A stretch of DNA of 64,000 nt from assembly GCF_024626475.1 (NCBI RefSeq), contig NZ_JANKHH010000005.1, positions 124,001-188,000 of the forward strand. The letters are read 5' to 3'. The notes below the pieces were generated by a model, which made no database searches, had not been told where the DNA came from, and saw nothing but the letters and a program-made list of their open reading frames with translations. The stretch's first letter is position 1, and each line of letters begins with the position of its first letter. This stretch comes from Parerythrobacter lacustris (lineage in GTDB: Bacteria > Pseudomonadota > Alphaproteobacteria > Sphingomonadales > Sphingomonadaceae). The translations under genes were made by a program, and so were the position numbers. Below, in pieces: positions 21,917-30,684 of this stretch.

Positions 21917-22728
21917 GCCAGATCTATTTCGCCAGCGAACTCGAAGGCGTCGCGACCTTCTGGCGGATCTATCGCCGTGACGGCGTGACGCTCGGGTTCA
22001 CCAGCCACGATCGGGACCTGGCGTTCGACGGGATCGTGCATCGCGCGGCCCCCGGCATGGTGCCGGGCGCGATCCGCCGCTCGTCCGGCGTCTCGGACGA
22101 TGCGATGGATGCCGAAGGCGCGCTGACCCATGACAGCATCTCGAGCGGAGACTTGCGCGCGGGGCGCTATGACGGCGCGCGTATCGCGATCGGCGCGGTC
22201 GATTGGGAAAGCCTCGACGCAGCCGTGCTCTATGCCGGCTCGATCGGCGCGATCCGTCAGGAGGGAGGGAGTTTCGCGATCGAACTCCGCTCGGCCAAGG
22301 CCGCGTTCGAGCGTGATTTCGTTCCCCGCACCGGCCCGAGTTGCCGGGCGCGATTCTGCGGCCCGGGGTGCACCCTGTCGGCGGCATTCCATACCGTGTC
22401 GGCGACGCTCCTCGGCTGCGATACCGACCGGGGGGCTTTCGCTTTCGATCTTGTTCAACCATCGGATTACGCCTGGGGGGAGCTGGTATGGCTCGACGGC
22501 CCGCTCGCCGGGCAAAGGCTCGACATCGGCGGTGTCAGCGAGGGAGAACTGCTGCTCGACTACCCGCTCGCCGAACCGCCATCTCCCGGCACCCGCGCCC
22601 GATTGCGGCAGGGCTGCGATCACACGCTGGCGACCTGTTCGGACCGATTCGGGAATGCGATTAATTTCCAGGGCGAACCGTTCCTGCCGGGCAATGACCT
22701 GCTCGCACGCTACCCCTTGCCGCAATGA
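21913..22728 (+). CDS. GTA g13, DUF2163 tail protein
   Basis: A 271-residue protein: YRRDGVTLGFTSHDRDLAFDG near the N-terminus, AMDAEGALTHDSIS, and a C-terminal cysteine-rich region (PSCRARFCGPGC, QGCDHTLATCSDRFGNAINFQGEPFLPG) characteristic of DUF2163/BR0599-type phage proteins. The Rhodobacter GTA homologue forms part of the distal tail and binds an iron-sulfur cluster; the conserved Cys here fit that. The gene overlaps g12 (ATGA) and g14. The frame is open far upstream, which is only a shadow of g12. Confidence 0.92.
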   Translation: MSQIYFASELEGVATFWRIYRRDGVTLGFTSHDRDLAFDGIVHRAAPGMVPGAIRRSSGVSDDAMDAEGALTHDSISSGDLRAGRYDGARIAIGAVDWESLDAAVLYAGSIGAIRQEGGSFAIELRSAKAAFERDFVPRTGPSCRARFCGPGCTLSAAFHTVSATLLGCDTDRGAFAFDLVQPSDYAWGELVWLDGPLAGQRLDIGGVSEGELLLDYPLAEPPSPGTRARLRQGCDHTLATCSDRFGNAINFQGEPFLPGNDLLARYPLPQ

Positions 22729-23129
22729 CAGGGCGGCAAGAGGCCTTCGCCCAAGCCGCGGAGGCATTGGTTGGCAGCCCGTTCCGGCTTCATGGCCGCA
22801 GCCGCGAGCACGGGCTCGATTGCGTCGGTCTGGTCGCTGCGGCACTCGAAGCGAGCGGCCATGTGCTGCCGCCGATACCGCCCTATGCCCTGCGCAACAG
22901 CCGGTATGATTTTGTGCCAGGGTTTGCTGAGCGGTGCGGTTTTTGCCCGGTATCCGGTGAGTTTCGGCGCGGTGATCTGGTCATGGTCGCACCCGGTCCG
23001 GGCCAACGCCATCTGCTCATAGCGGTCACACCAATAGCATTCGTTCACGGACATGCCGGCCTGCGCCGGGTGGTGCGGACCCCGCTCCGGCCTGATTGGA
23101 ACATTACCCATCACTGGCGGCTCGCCTGA
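22725..23129 (+). CDS. GTA g14, NlpC/P60-type cell wall peptidase
   Basis: A 134-residue protein. SPFRLHGRSREHGLDCVGLVAAAL holds the nucleophilic Cys and GPGQRHLLIAV the catalytic His of NlpC/P60 peptidases. In the GTA the enzyme sits in the tail tip and is thought to cut peptidoglycan during DNA entry. The start overlaps the g13 stop (ATGA). Confidence 0.9.
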   Translation: MTGRQEAFAQAAEALVGSPFRLHGRSREHGLDCVGLVAAALEASGHVLPPIPPYALRNSRYDFVPGFAERCGFCPVSGEFRRGDLVMVAPGPGQRHLLIAVTPIAFVHGHAGLRRVVRTPLRPDWNITHHWRLA

Positions 23130-23151
23130 GCGGGCTGCGAAAGGATCTGTC

Positions 23152-25326
23152 ATGGCAACCCTAATCCTCGGCGGACTCGGCACGCTGATCGGAGGCCCGC
23201 TGGGCGGGGCGATCGGCGCGCTTGCCGGGCGCCAGATCGACGCCGCGATCATCGGTAGTCCGGTCCGCGACGGGGCGCGGCTGAAGGACCTGTCGATCAC
23301 CACCTCCAGTTATGGCACGCCGATCCCGCGCCATTTCGGAGCGGTGCGCGCGGCCGGAACGATTATCTGGGCGACCGAGCTTGCCGAGAACCGCGAAACC
23401 GGCGGCGGGGGGAAGGGCCAGCCCAAGGTCACCAGCTACAGCTATTCCTCTTCTTTTGCGGTCGCGCTCGCCAGCCGTCCGATCGAGGGCATCGGGCGCA
23501 TATGGGCCGATGGCAACCTGCTGCGCGGGGCTACAGGCGACCTGAAAACGGGCGGCAGCCTGCGAATCTATACCGGGTTTGGCGACCAGCCGGTCGACCC
23601 CCTGCTTGCGGAAGCGATCGGCCCCGATTGCCCGGCCTTCCGCCAGTGCGCCTATGCCGTGTTCGAGGACCTGAGCCTCGAGGATTTCGGCAACCGCATA
23701 CCGGCGCTGTCCTTCGAGGTTCTGGCGGGTGACCAGCTCTTGTCGCCAAGCGATTTCGCGGGTGCCGAAGTGGTCGGCCTCACCGGCGAGATGGTCTATG
23801 CGGGCCTCTTGGGCATAAGCTACGAGGGTGGCGGGCTCGGCGATTTCCTCGGACGCCTGCAACTGCTGTACCCTTCCACGTTCGACATCGGCAGCGACGG
23901 CATCGAGATCGCCCCGGTGCCCGATGCCGCGTCCGGAGCCTTACTATTGCCCGGTCCGGCCGCCACCGGTGACCCCGACGACTTCGGCACCGTCGACGGG
24001 TTCGCACTCGCCCGGTCCGAGGCAGGAACTCGGATGCCCTCATCGATTCGCTATTACGACCGCGGGCGCGACTATCAGCCAAGCGTGCAACGGGCCTCGG
24101 GCCGCGCCGACCGGGAGGATGCCGAGGCCCTCGAATTTCCTGCAACATTCGATCCGGCGACTGCCCGCGAACTGATCGATCAGGCCCATCGCCGCTCCCG
24201 CAGCAGGCGGGAAACGATTCGCTGGAGGATCGCCGAACTCGATGTCACGGTCGGGCCGGGCTGTCTGGTCGCCTTGCCCGGATACCCGGGGCAATGGCTG
24301 ATCGATGCGTGGGAATGGCGCGATGCCGGGATCGAACTCGAACTCTCGCGGATCGAGCCGCAGCCGCGTGGCGGGCTGCCCGGAGAGCCGGGCCTGCCGG
24401 TTCCGCCGCCAGACGGAACATCCGGACCCACGCTCCTCAAGGCTTTCGAACTGCCATGGGACGGGGTCGGGCTACCTTCGGGCCGCCAGCTGTTTGCCGC
24501 GCTGGCATCCGAATCGCCCGACCGGTCGAGCGCAGCGCTCTATGCCGACCGGGGTGGCCAGCTCCATCCGCTTGGCGCAAGCGGGCGGGAACAGTCGGTG
24601 TTCGGAACGCTCGCAAGCCCGCTTGCGCCTTCGCAAGGGCTGCTGCTGGAAAGCCGGGGATCGCTCGCAGTCGAACTCGCAGCCGACAGCATGGGTTTTT
24701 TTTCAAGCGATATGGATGGAATCGCTCGCGGGCGGAACCGGCTCATGGTCGGTGCCGAACTGTTGCAGTTCATGACATGCGAGCGAACCGAAGAGCGGCG
24801 CTGGCGCCTGTCCGGGCTGCTGCGCGGCAGAGCCGGGACCGACGTGGCGGCCATCGCAGGCCACCTGCCCGGAGCATCCGTCATTCTTGTCGATGGGCCA
24901 CTCGTTGCGCTCGGCACGAGCATGGCGCTCGATTCCGAATCGGTCGGCGTCGCCGCAATCGGACGGGGCGACAGCGAACCCGTGCTGGCTGCGGTGGAGA
25001 ATTTCGGTCTCGGGACACGACCGCCTTGTCCGGCACACGGTATGGCCCGGAACCAGGGCGAAGCCGGCTTGCAGCTTCGCTGGACCCGCCGTTCGCGCGG
25101 CGCATGGCAGTGGGATGATTCGATCGATGTCCCGGTCAACGAGGATGTCCTTCTGTTCGAGGTCGGCATCGGCCCGGTCGAATCGCCGGTTGTCCGGTGG
25201 GAAACTCCGGACACTTCGCTCGAAATCGACGCAGCGTTCGTTGCCTTACACAGCGGTCAGCCCGTGTGGGTACGTCAGTTCGGGCGCCGTCAGATGTCCG
25301 TAGCGCTGCTCCTCGCCGAGCTTTGA
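23152..25326 (+). CDS. GTA g15, baseplate/tail tip host-interaction protein
   Basis: A 724-residue protein starting MATLILGGLGTLIGGPLGGAIGALAG, a hydrophobic glycine-rich N-terminus typical of g15. Other family stretches: SSYGTPIPRHFGAVRAAGTIIW, YSYSSSFAVALASRPIEGIGRIWADG, CPAFRQCAYAVFEDLSLEDFGNRIP and the C-terminal LQLRWTRRSRGAWQW. It is much shorter than the roughly 1300-residue Rhodobacter g15, and I do not see the TIM-barrel domain usually inside it; g12 here carries a TIM-like region instead. AAAGGA precedes the ATG. Confidence 0.9.
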   Translation: MATLILGGLGTLIGGPLGGAIGALAGRQIDAAIIGSPVRDGARLKDLSITTSSYGTPIPRHFGAVRAAGTIIWATELAENRETGGGGKGQPKVTSYSYSSSFAVALASRPIEGIGRIWADGNLLRGATGDLKTGGSLRIYTGFGDQPVDPLLAEAIGPDCPAFRQCAYAVFEDLSLEDFGNRIPALSFEVLAGDQLLSPSDFAGAEVVGLTGEMVYAGLLGISYEGGGLGDFLGRLQLLYPSTFDIGSDGIEIAPVPDAASGALLLPGPAATGDPDDFGTVDGFALARSEAGTRMPSSIRYYDRGRDYQPSVQRASGRADREDAEALEFPATFDPATARELIDQAHRRSRSRRETIRWRIAELDVTVGPGCLVALPGYPGQWLIDAWEWRDAGIELELSRIEPQPRGGLPGEPGLPVPPPDGTSGPTLLKAFELPWDGVGLPSGRQLFAALASESPDRSSAALYADRGGQLHPLGASGREQSVFGTLASPLAPSQGLLLESRGSLAVELAADSMGFFSSDMDGIARGRNRLMVGAELLQFMTCERTEERRWRLSGLLRGRAGTDVAAIAGHLPGASVILVDGPLVALGTSMALDSESVGVAAIGRGDSEPVLAAVENFGLGTRPPCPAHGMARNQGEAGLQLRWTRRSRGAWQWDDSIDVPVNEDVLLFEVGIGPVESPVVRWETPDTSLEIDAAFVALHSGQPVWVRQFGRRQMSVALLLAEL

Positions 25327-25392
25327 CGCGGGGCATCCGAGCGAATCGTACTGATTTTGCCACCCTCTCGTTTCCATAGACGGAGCCTTGTG

Positions 25393-25854
25393 ATGACCGA
25401 CCCTATCCTGTTCACCGACGCAACCGCCCGATTCGCATTGCCATTCCTCCGGCCGGGGCAGGCGCAAAAGGAATATTTCGTCAACCAGGCCTTCGCGGTG
25501 TCCGATCTGCTGCACCACACGGCGGTCGTCGGCGAATCAGCCGTCCCTCCGATATCGGCTACCGATGGCGATGCATGGCTGGTGGGAAGCGGCGCGAGCG
25601 GGGAGTGGAGCGGGCACGACGACGAGATTGCCGGGCGGCAAGCCGGTCTCTGGGTATTTCTCCAGCCGGTGGCAGGGATGCGGGTCTACGACCGCACTTC
25701 CGGCCAGTTCCTGCTGTTCGACGATGGCTGGCATCGCCCTTCGCCGCCTGCAACAGCAACCGGAGGCACGACAATCGACAGCGAGCTTCGCCAGTCGTTT
25801 GCCGGGCTTGTCGCGGCGTTGCAGACCGCCGGAATCTTTGCGGTAACACAATAG
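25393..25854 (+). CDS. DUF2793 protein at the end of the GTA cluster
   Basis: A 153-residue protein: DATARFALPFLRPGQAQKEYFVNQAF, DGDAWLVGSGASGEWSGHDDEIA and GLWVFLQPVAGMRVYDRTSGQFLLFDDGWHR match DUF2793, a beta-rich family found at the ends of GTA and phage tail clusters. It may decorate the tail as a fibre or receptor-binding protein. No GTA-like gene follows it. Confidence 0.88.
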   Translation: MTDPILFTDATARFALPFLRPGQAQKEYFVNQAFAVSDLLHHTAVVGESAVPPISATDGDAWLVGSGASGEWSGHDDEIAGRQAGLWVFLQPVAGMRVYDRTSGQFLLFDDGWHRPSPPATATGGTTIDSELRQSFAGLVAALQTAGIFAVTQ

Positions 25855-26043
25855 GAACAAATGCCTGCCAGTGGCGTTGGAAGGACGCAATGGTGCAATT
25901 CTGGCAAAAAATTGGCCGTAGCGGCTGGAAGAGCGACATTCTTGCAACAGTTTGGTGCCATTGACACCTTGCTTCGTGCGACTGGAAAAGTTAGAAAAAA
26001 GCCAATTGGTGGCTCAAATTCGCTAAAAAAGGGGAATTACATA

Positions 26044-27243
26044 ATGCGGAATCTCGTCATCGGTATGGCGATGGCCTCAACGGCCCTTGCTTCGCCTGCC
26101 CTCGCCCGTGACGGTCAGTGGTACATCGAACTCGGCGGTGGTCCGATGATCATCGAAGACACCGACTTCGACGTCAACAACGGCGCCGGAACCGTTACAA
26201 CCGACACCAAGGAAGGCTACGATTTCGGCGGTTCGGTCGGTTATGACTTCGGCGCCTTCCGCCTCGAAGCCGAAACCAGCTATCGCGAAGGCGATATCGA
26301 CGCCTTGGCTGCAGATTCGGTCGGTCTTCCGCGCGTCGGCCCGAACGGTGCCAACCTCGCTCCTGCGGGTAGCTATCCGGCCGCCGGCGATCTCAACATC
26401 CTGAGCTTCATGGTCAACGGCCTGTTCGATTTCGGCCCCGATGACGGCCTGCAGGGCTTCTTCGGTGGTGGTCTCGGTGTGGCCCGGACGGATGTCCAGG
26501 CCAGCGCCAATCCGAACACTCCCGGCGTGTTCGACGATTCGAGCACCGGGCTCGCATGGCAGCTGCTGGCGGGCGTTCGCGCTCCGCTGAGCGACAGCTG
26601 GGATGCAGGTCTTCGTTACCGCCTGTTCACCGCTGAAAACGTCGACATCGTCGACACGCTCGGCCGGGCCAACGAAGGCAAGGTTCGCACGCACGCGATC
26701 CTCGGCACGCTGACCTACAACTTCGGCGGTCCGGCGGAAATCCCGACCCAGACCTGCTGGAACGGTTCGGTCATCCCGACCACTGAAGTCTGCCCGGATC
26801 GTCCGATGGATCCGAAGCCAATGCCGACCCAGACCTGCTGGAATGGTGCGGTGATCCCGGCGACGGCAACCTGCCCGGCCCGCCCGGAAGCGTGCAAGAC
26901 CGGCCCGTACATCGTGTTCTTCGAATGGGACAAGTCGGACATCACTGCTGATGCCGCGACCATCCTGAACAACGCGGTTTCGGCTTACGCCAATTGCGGT
27001 ACGGCTGCAGTGATGCTCGCCGGTCACGCCGACGCCTCGGGTTCGAAGACCTACAACGTCGGTCTCTCGCAGCGTCGTAACGCGGCTGTCCGCGCTTACC
27101 TCGCAAGCCGCGGTATTCCCGATGCCCGCATCTCGAGCGAAGCCTTCGGCGAAAGCCAGCTTCGCGTTCCGACCGCCGACGGCGTTCGCGAGCTGCAGAA
27201 CCGTCGCGTGGAAGTCACTTACGGCCCGAACGCCGGCATGTAA
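26044..27243 (+). CDS. OmpA family outer membrane protein
   Basis: A 399-residue protein. The signal peptide is MRNLVIGMAMASTALASPAL, probably cut after residue 21. An eight-strand OmpA-like barrel follows (about 22-225; GYDFGGSVGYDFGAFRLEAE, LLAGVRAPLSDSWDAGLRYR), then two tandem linker repeats, TQTCWNGSVIPTTEVCPDRP and TQTCWNGAVIPATATCPARP, then a C-terminal peptidoglycan-binding OmpA domain (FFEWDKSDITADAA, GHADASGSKTYNVGLSQRRN). Codon use looks strongly biased, suggesting high expression. The upstream 189 nt are AT-rich with ggggaa before the ATG. It is outside the GTA cluster. Confidence 0.93.
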   Translation: MRNLVIGMAMASTALASPALARDGQWYIELGGGPMIIEDTDFDVNNGAGTVTTDTKEGYDFGGSVGYDFGAFRLEAETSYREGDIDALAADSVGLPRVGPNGANLAPAGSYPAAGDLNILSFMVNGLFDFGPDDGLQGFFGGGLGVARTDVQASANPNTPGVFDDSSTGLAWQLLAGVRAPLSDSWDAGLRYRLFTAENVDIVDTLGRANEGKVRTHAILGTLTYNFGGPAEIPTQTCWNGSVIPTTEVCPDRPMDPKPMPTQTCWNGAVIPATATCPARPEACKTGPYIVFFEWDKSDITADAATILNNAVSAYANCGTAAVMLAGHADASGSKTYNVGLSQRRNAAVRAYLASRGIPDARISSEAFGESQLRVPTADGVRELQNRRVEVTYGPNAGM

Positions 27244-27267
27244 GCGACCTGCATTGCGGAAAAATGA

Positions 27268-27300
27268 TCGGGGGGCCGGAGCAATCCGGCCCCTCTTTCG
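27268..27300 (+). terminator. intrinsic terminator after ompA-family gene
   Basis: GGGGCCGGA (27272-27280) pairs with TCCGGCCCC (27285-27293) around a 4-nt loop, followed by TCTTTCG. A convincing terminator for a highly expressed gene. Confidence 0.75.
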
Positions 27301-27334
27301 TTAGGATGGCATGATGGCTACCAAAGGAGGCTCC

Positions 27335-27880
27335 ATGTCCCGTTCCACCCGCACCGCAGTTTGCGCCCTTTCGATCACCGGTGCCTTCGCGCTCGGTGGC
27401 TGCGCGAGCATCCAGGACCTCCCGACCGAGCGCGTCGCGTCGGCCCGGCTGACGCTGGCAAACGGCATCCCTGCCGGAACCGTCCAGCTCCTGCGTTCCG
27501 GCGACAGGCTCACCCTGGCGGTGGCGGCGACCGGCATTTCCTCTGGCCCCCACGGTTTTCATCTTCATCAGACCGGTGAATGCAAGCGGCCGGACTTCGC
27601 CTCGGCCGGAGGGCACCTGAACCCGGAAGGAAAGTTGCACGGTACGTTGTCTGCCGGCGGATCACATTTCGGTGATCTACCTAACCTCATCATCGGCGAA
27701 AGCGGGACGGGATCGGTAACCGCAGACATTCCGGTCCCTGCCGAACAGGCGCTCGAATGGATTTTCGACGGTGACGGAACCGCAGTCGTGGTCCATGCCG
27801 GACCCGACGACTACAAGAGCGACCCCGCCGGCAACGCCGGATCGCGCATCGCTTGCGGCGTTCTGGAGCGGAGTAGCTGA
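27335..27880 (+). CDS. sodC: Cu/Zn superoxide dismutase lipoprotein
   Basis: A 181-residue protein starting at ATG 27335, chosen because AAAGGAGG lies 5 nt upstream; the ATG at 27311 is less suitable. MSRSTRTAVCALSITGAFAL ends in lipobox LGGC (Cys 23), so the enzyme is membrane-anchored in the periplasm. Copper/zinc ligands are seen in GPHGFHLHQTGEC, GGHLNPEGKLHG and VVVHAGPDDY, the disulfide partner in GSRIACGVLE. It converts superoxide to hydrogen peroxide and oxygen. It converges on the MFS gene. Confidence 0.93.
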   Translation: MSRSTRTAVCALSITGAFALGGCASIQDLPTERVASARLTLANGIPAGTVQLLRSGDRLTLAVAATGISSGPHGFHLHQTGECKRPDFASAGGHLNPEGKLHGTLSAGGSHFGDLPNLIIGESGTGSVTADIPVPAEQALEWIFDGDGTAVVVHAGPDDYKSDPAGNAGSRIACGVLERSS

Positions 27881-27884
27881 CGCG

Positions 27885-29438
27885 TCAGACTGCGCTGCGC
27901 GCCCGTTCCTCGATCGTCGCTTCGGCCTCGGGCAAGGCGCGATAGGCGTAGATCAGCAACACCATCGAAATCGGCGCCACGAGAATCAGCGAAAGCACTC
28001 CATAGCGCATATTCTCGGTCAGCTCCGAAATTTGCCCCACCATGTAGGGGCCGATCGCTAGTCCGACGAGCGTCGTCGCGAGGAAAAACGCCGCCGTCGC
28101 CGTACCGCGCATCCGCGGCAGGACAAGGTCCTGCGTGGTTGCCGCTGCCGCACCAAGCGCGGTCGCGGCGAACAATCCGGCCAGGAAGTTCATGACGTAG
28201 AAGACCAGGCTGCTGTCGGTGGTGAAGCCGACCCAGATCGGGATGATCGGTGCCAAGATCCCGAACATGATCACCAGAATCCGGCCCGAGGGATTGCGTT
28301 CGCGCAGCCAGTCCGACATCCGTCCGCCAAGGATCACCCCGAGAAAACCGGACACGGCCCCATTGGCACCGAGGATGAACGCCAGCTCTTCTTTCGGTAG
28401 CTTGAGAACCACCTCGGCATAGGGTGCCGCCCAGAACGCGAGCGCATAGGCCCCGAGCGACACGAGGCCATACCCCAGCGCAGTGCAGACGAACGCGGGG
28501 GTGCCCCAGATCAGCTGGAACGTCGCGGGATCGCGGCGCCGCAACGTCGAGGCCCAGGAAAACACGGCGTAATAGCCGAAGCCCATCGCGGACCATTGCG
28601 GCAGATTGCCGGTGAGGCGGATCATGACATAGGCTCCGGCAACGGTCGCAGCGGCAAAAGCAAGATTGGCGACCAGCGCCTTCGGTCCGCGCTGTGCCGC
28701 GTGCCAGATCGTGAACGGCGGCAGCAGCATCGACAGGTCGGAAAAGAAGTCCTTCAGCGGATGATTGATCGAGGCACCTTCTTGCGGTGCCCGCACAGGC
28801 TCACGCAAGGTCGCGACCCAGATCGCGACGAGCAGGCCGGGAAGGCCGACTGCCAGGAAGGCCGCCTGCCAGCCGACCAGTCCGCCGATCCCGCCATCGG
28901 GATAGGCATCGTTCCACACCTGCGAGATCTTCGCCCCGATCAGCAGAGATACGCCGCCGCCGAGATACAGCCCTGAGGAATAGATCGCGAGCGCGGTGCC
29001 GCGCTTTTTCGCCGGGAAATAGTCGGAAATCAGCGAATAGGCGGTCGGGCTGGCGGTCGCCTCGCCCACTCCGACACCCATTCGTGCGAGCGACAGACTA
29101 AGGTAGTCGCGGGCAAGACCCGACACGGCCGTCATAGTCGACCACAAAGCCAACCCGATCGTCAGCAGGCGAACGCGATGCCAGCGGTCGGCCAATCTGC
29201 CCAGCGGCACCCCGAACAGCGCGTAGAAAACGGCAAAGGCCGCACCACCCAGGAAACCGAGCTGCCCGTCGGTCAACTCGAGATCGGCCTTGATATCGAC
29301 CGCGAGGATCGAAAGGATCTGCCGGTCGATAAAATTGAGGATGTAGACCACGACCAGCGTGAACAGGACATACCAGCTGTACGCCGGGACCTTCTCGCTC
29401 GACTCGTCTTTGATGGCGTCAGTCGGCGTGTCGTTCAT
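27885..29438 (-). CDS. Spinster-type MFS transporter
   Basis: A 517-residue polytopic protein with about 12 TM helices. NFIDRQILSILAVDIKADLELTDGQLGFLGGAAFAVFYALFGVPLGRLADRWHR is the signature of the spinster-type MFS subfamily (MFS motif A in LGRLADRWHR), and ATASPTAYSLISDYFPAKKRGTA is the central loop. Members export or import lipids, sphingosine-like or aromatic compounds; the substrate here is unknown. Its start overlaps the end of queC by 20 nt, so the two are probably cotranscribed. Confidence 0.9.
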   Translation of the reverse strand: MNDTPTDAIKDESSEKVPAYSWYVLFTLVVVYILNFIDRQILSILAVDIKADLELTDGQLGFLGGAAFAVFYALFGVPLGRLADRWHRVRLLTIGLALWSTMTAVSGLARDYLSLSLARMGVGVGEATASPTAYSLISDYFPAKKRGTALAIYSSGLYLGGGVSLLIGAKISQVWNDAYPDGGIGGLVGWQAAFLAVGLPGLLVAIWVATLREPVRAPQEGASINHPLKDFFSDLSMLLPPFTIWHAAQRGPKALVANLAFAAATVAGAYVMIRLTGNLPQWSAMGFGYYAVFSWASTLRRRDPATFQLIWGTPAFVCTALGYGLVSLGAYALAFWAAPYAEVVLKLPKEELAFILGANGAVSGFLGVILGGRMSDWLRERNPSGRILVIMFGILAPIIPIWVGFTTDSSLVFYVMNFLAGLFAATALGAAAATTQDLVLPRMRGTATAAFFLATTLVGLAIGPYMVGQISELTENMRYGVLSLILVAPISMVLLIYAYRALPEAEATIEERARSAV

Positions 29439-30123
29439 AGATAGTCCCGTCCTCGATCCCTGCTTCGGTGAAGCCCTTCTGCCGCAAGCGGCAGCTGTCG
29501 CATAGCCCGCACGCCTTTCCGTCCGGCGTCGGGGCGTAGCACGACCAGCTCATCGCCGGGTCCAGCCCCAGACGCTGCGCTTCGCGCGCAATTTCGGCTT
29601 TGCCGAAATGCTGCAGCGGGGCGTGTATGGTGAAGGGGCGATCTTCGGCGCCAGACTTGGTGCCGAGCCTGGCGGTTTCCTGAAAACTGGCGATAAACTC
29701 GGGCCGGCAATCGGGGTAGCCCGAATAATCGAGCGCGTTGACGCCGATAAAGATGTCCTGCGCGCCGACAGTCTCTGCCCATGCCAGCGTGAGCGACAGG
29801 AATACGAGGTTGCGCGCCGGGACGTAGGTGACCGGGATATCGTCACCGACACCGCCCATCGGAACCGCGATGTCGTCGGTCAGCGCCGAACCGCCGAAAG
29901 TCGAAAGATCGAGCGGGAGCACAACGTGCCGCTCGCAACCCAGATGCGCGGCAATGATCCGTGCGCTCTCGATTTCCACCCGGTGGCGCTGGTTGTAGTC
30001 GATCGTCAGCGCATGGAGTGCAAAGCCCTGCTCGCGCGCAATGGCAGCGGAGACCATCGAGTCGAGCCCGCCCGAAAGCAGCACGACAGCGGCAGGGCAG
30101 GTCTCAGTTTTGCGAGCAACCAT
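29419..30123 (-). CDS. queC: 7-cyano-7-deazaguanine synthase
   Basis: A 234-residue enzyme. VVLLSGGLDSMVSAAIA is the PP-loop ATP-binding motif, LTIDYNQRHRVEIESA and YVPARNLVFLSLTLAWAE are QueC-specific, and the zinc site is SCYAP...CGLCDSCRLRQKGF (four Cys). It makes preQ0 from 7-carboxy-7-deazaguanine in queuosine biosynthesis. No other queuosine gene is nearby. The gene is followed by the MFS transporter with a 20-nt overlap. Confidence 0.95.
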   Translation of the reverse strand: MVARKTETCPAAVVLLSGGLDSMVSAAIAREQGFALHALTIDYNQRHRVEIESARIIAAHLGCERHVVLPLDLSTFGGSALTDDIAVPMGGVGDDIPVTYVPARNLVFLSLTLAWAETVGAQDIFIGVNALDYSGYPDCRPEFIASFQETARLGTKSGAEDRPFTIHAPLQHFGKAEIAREAQRLGLDPAMSWSCYAPTPDGKACGLCDSCRLRQKGFTEAGIEDGTIYERHAD

Positions 30124-30181
30124 ATATTCGCGCTAGACACTATTCCTGTGCCCCGCAATCCACCCGAGGGGTATTATGGGC

Positions 30182-30601
30182 TTATGGGCACGGCCCAGAA
30201 CGCCGCGCTTCGGCAGAGAACTGGAACGGAATATCGCCCTTGATGCCTTGGCCGCTGATCTGGACCAGCGACTTGGTCTCGCGGCGGATATTGGTTCGAC
30301 CATACCCGTCGCCGGGGCAGGTGTACTGTACCGTCACTTCATTGGAACCATCTTCGACCACATAACGGCTACAATTGGTGGCGGTGTGCCGCAGTTGCAG
30401 CAACTCACGCCCGGTGCGCGCACAAATCTTGCGAGCAGGCGTGGAATCGCGGAACTTGAGCGCCCATTCGCCTTTCTCGAGCCCGTCGAGCATTGCCAGC
30501 GAAGGAGCCTGCGCGGCCGCCGGAGCTAACAGGCAAAGCGCAGCTGCCCCGCCACCAAAGGCGCGCAGGGCATTCTGGGGCAGCTTCTTCCGCAATCGCA
30601 T
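30182..30601 (-). CDS. DUF3617 family secreted protein
   Basis: A 139-residue protein starting MRLRKKLPQNALRAFGGGAA at 30601, with AAAGAGGT about 7 nt upstream. The N-terminus is a signal peptide (cut near APAAAQA). The mature part GLEKGEWALKFRDSTPARKICARTG, TNCSRYVVEDGSNEVTVQYTCPGDGYGRTNIRRET is typical of DUF3617, a periplasmic beta-rich family of unknown function. The stop lies 59 nt upstream of the queC start, on the same strand. Confidence 0.8.
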   Translation of the reverse strand: MRLRKKLPQNALRAFGGGAAALCLLAPAAAQAPSLAMLDGLEKGEWALKFRDSTPARKICARTGRELLQLRHTATNCSRYVVEDGSNEVTVQYTCPGDGYGRTNIRRETKSLVQISGQGIKGDIPFQFSAEARRSGPCP

Positions 30602-30684
30602 AGGACCTCTTTGCATTACACCGGTATAGCACGATTGCATGAACGCGACCTTACGACGAAACGTTCTCTGTGCAAGATAGGCCG

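Noticed and set aside
19738-22728. A 996-codon plus-strand open frame across g12 and g13
   Set aside because: Only its last 271 codons (from 21913) are g13; the rest is an arginine-rich shadow of g12 with no family features.
10754-25854. Interpretation as an ordinary prophage
   Set aside because: There is no integrase, repressor, replication or lysis gene and no att site, and gene order and the very short tape measure match the GTA family.
25961-25990. TTGACA upstream of the OmpA-family gene as a promoter
   Set aside because: The -35 is perfect but no acceptable -10 lies 16-18 nt downstream, so I did not list it.
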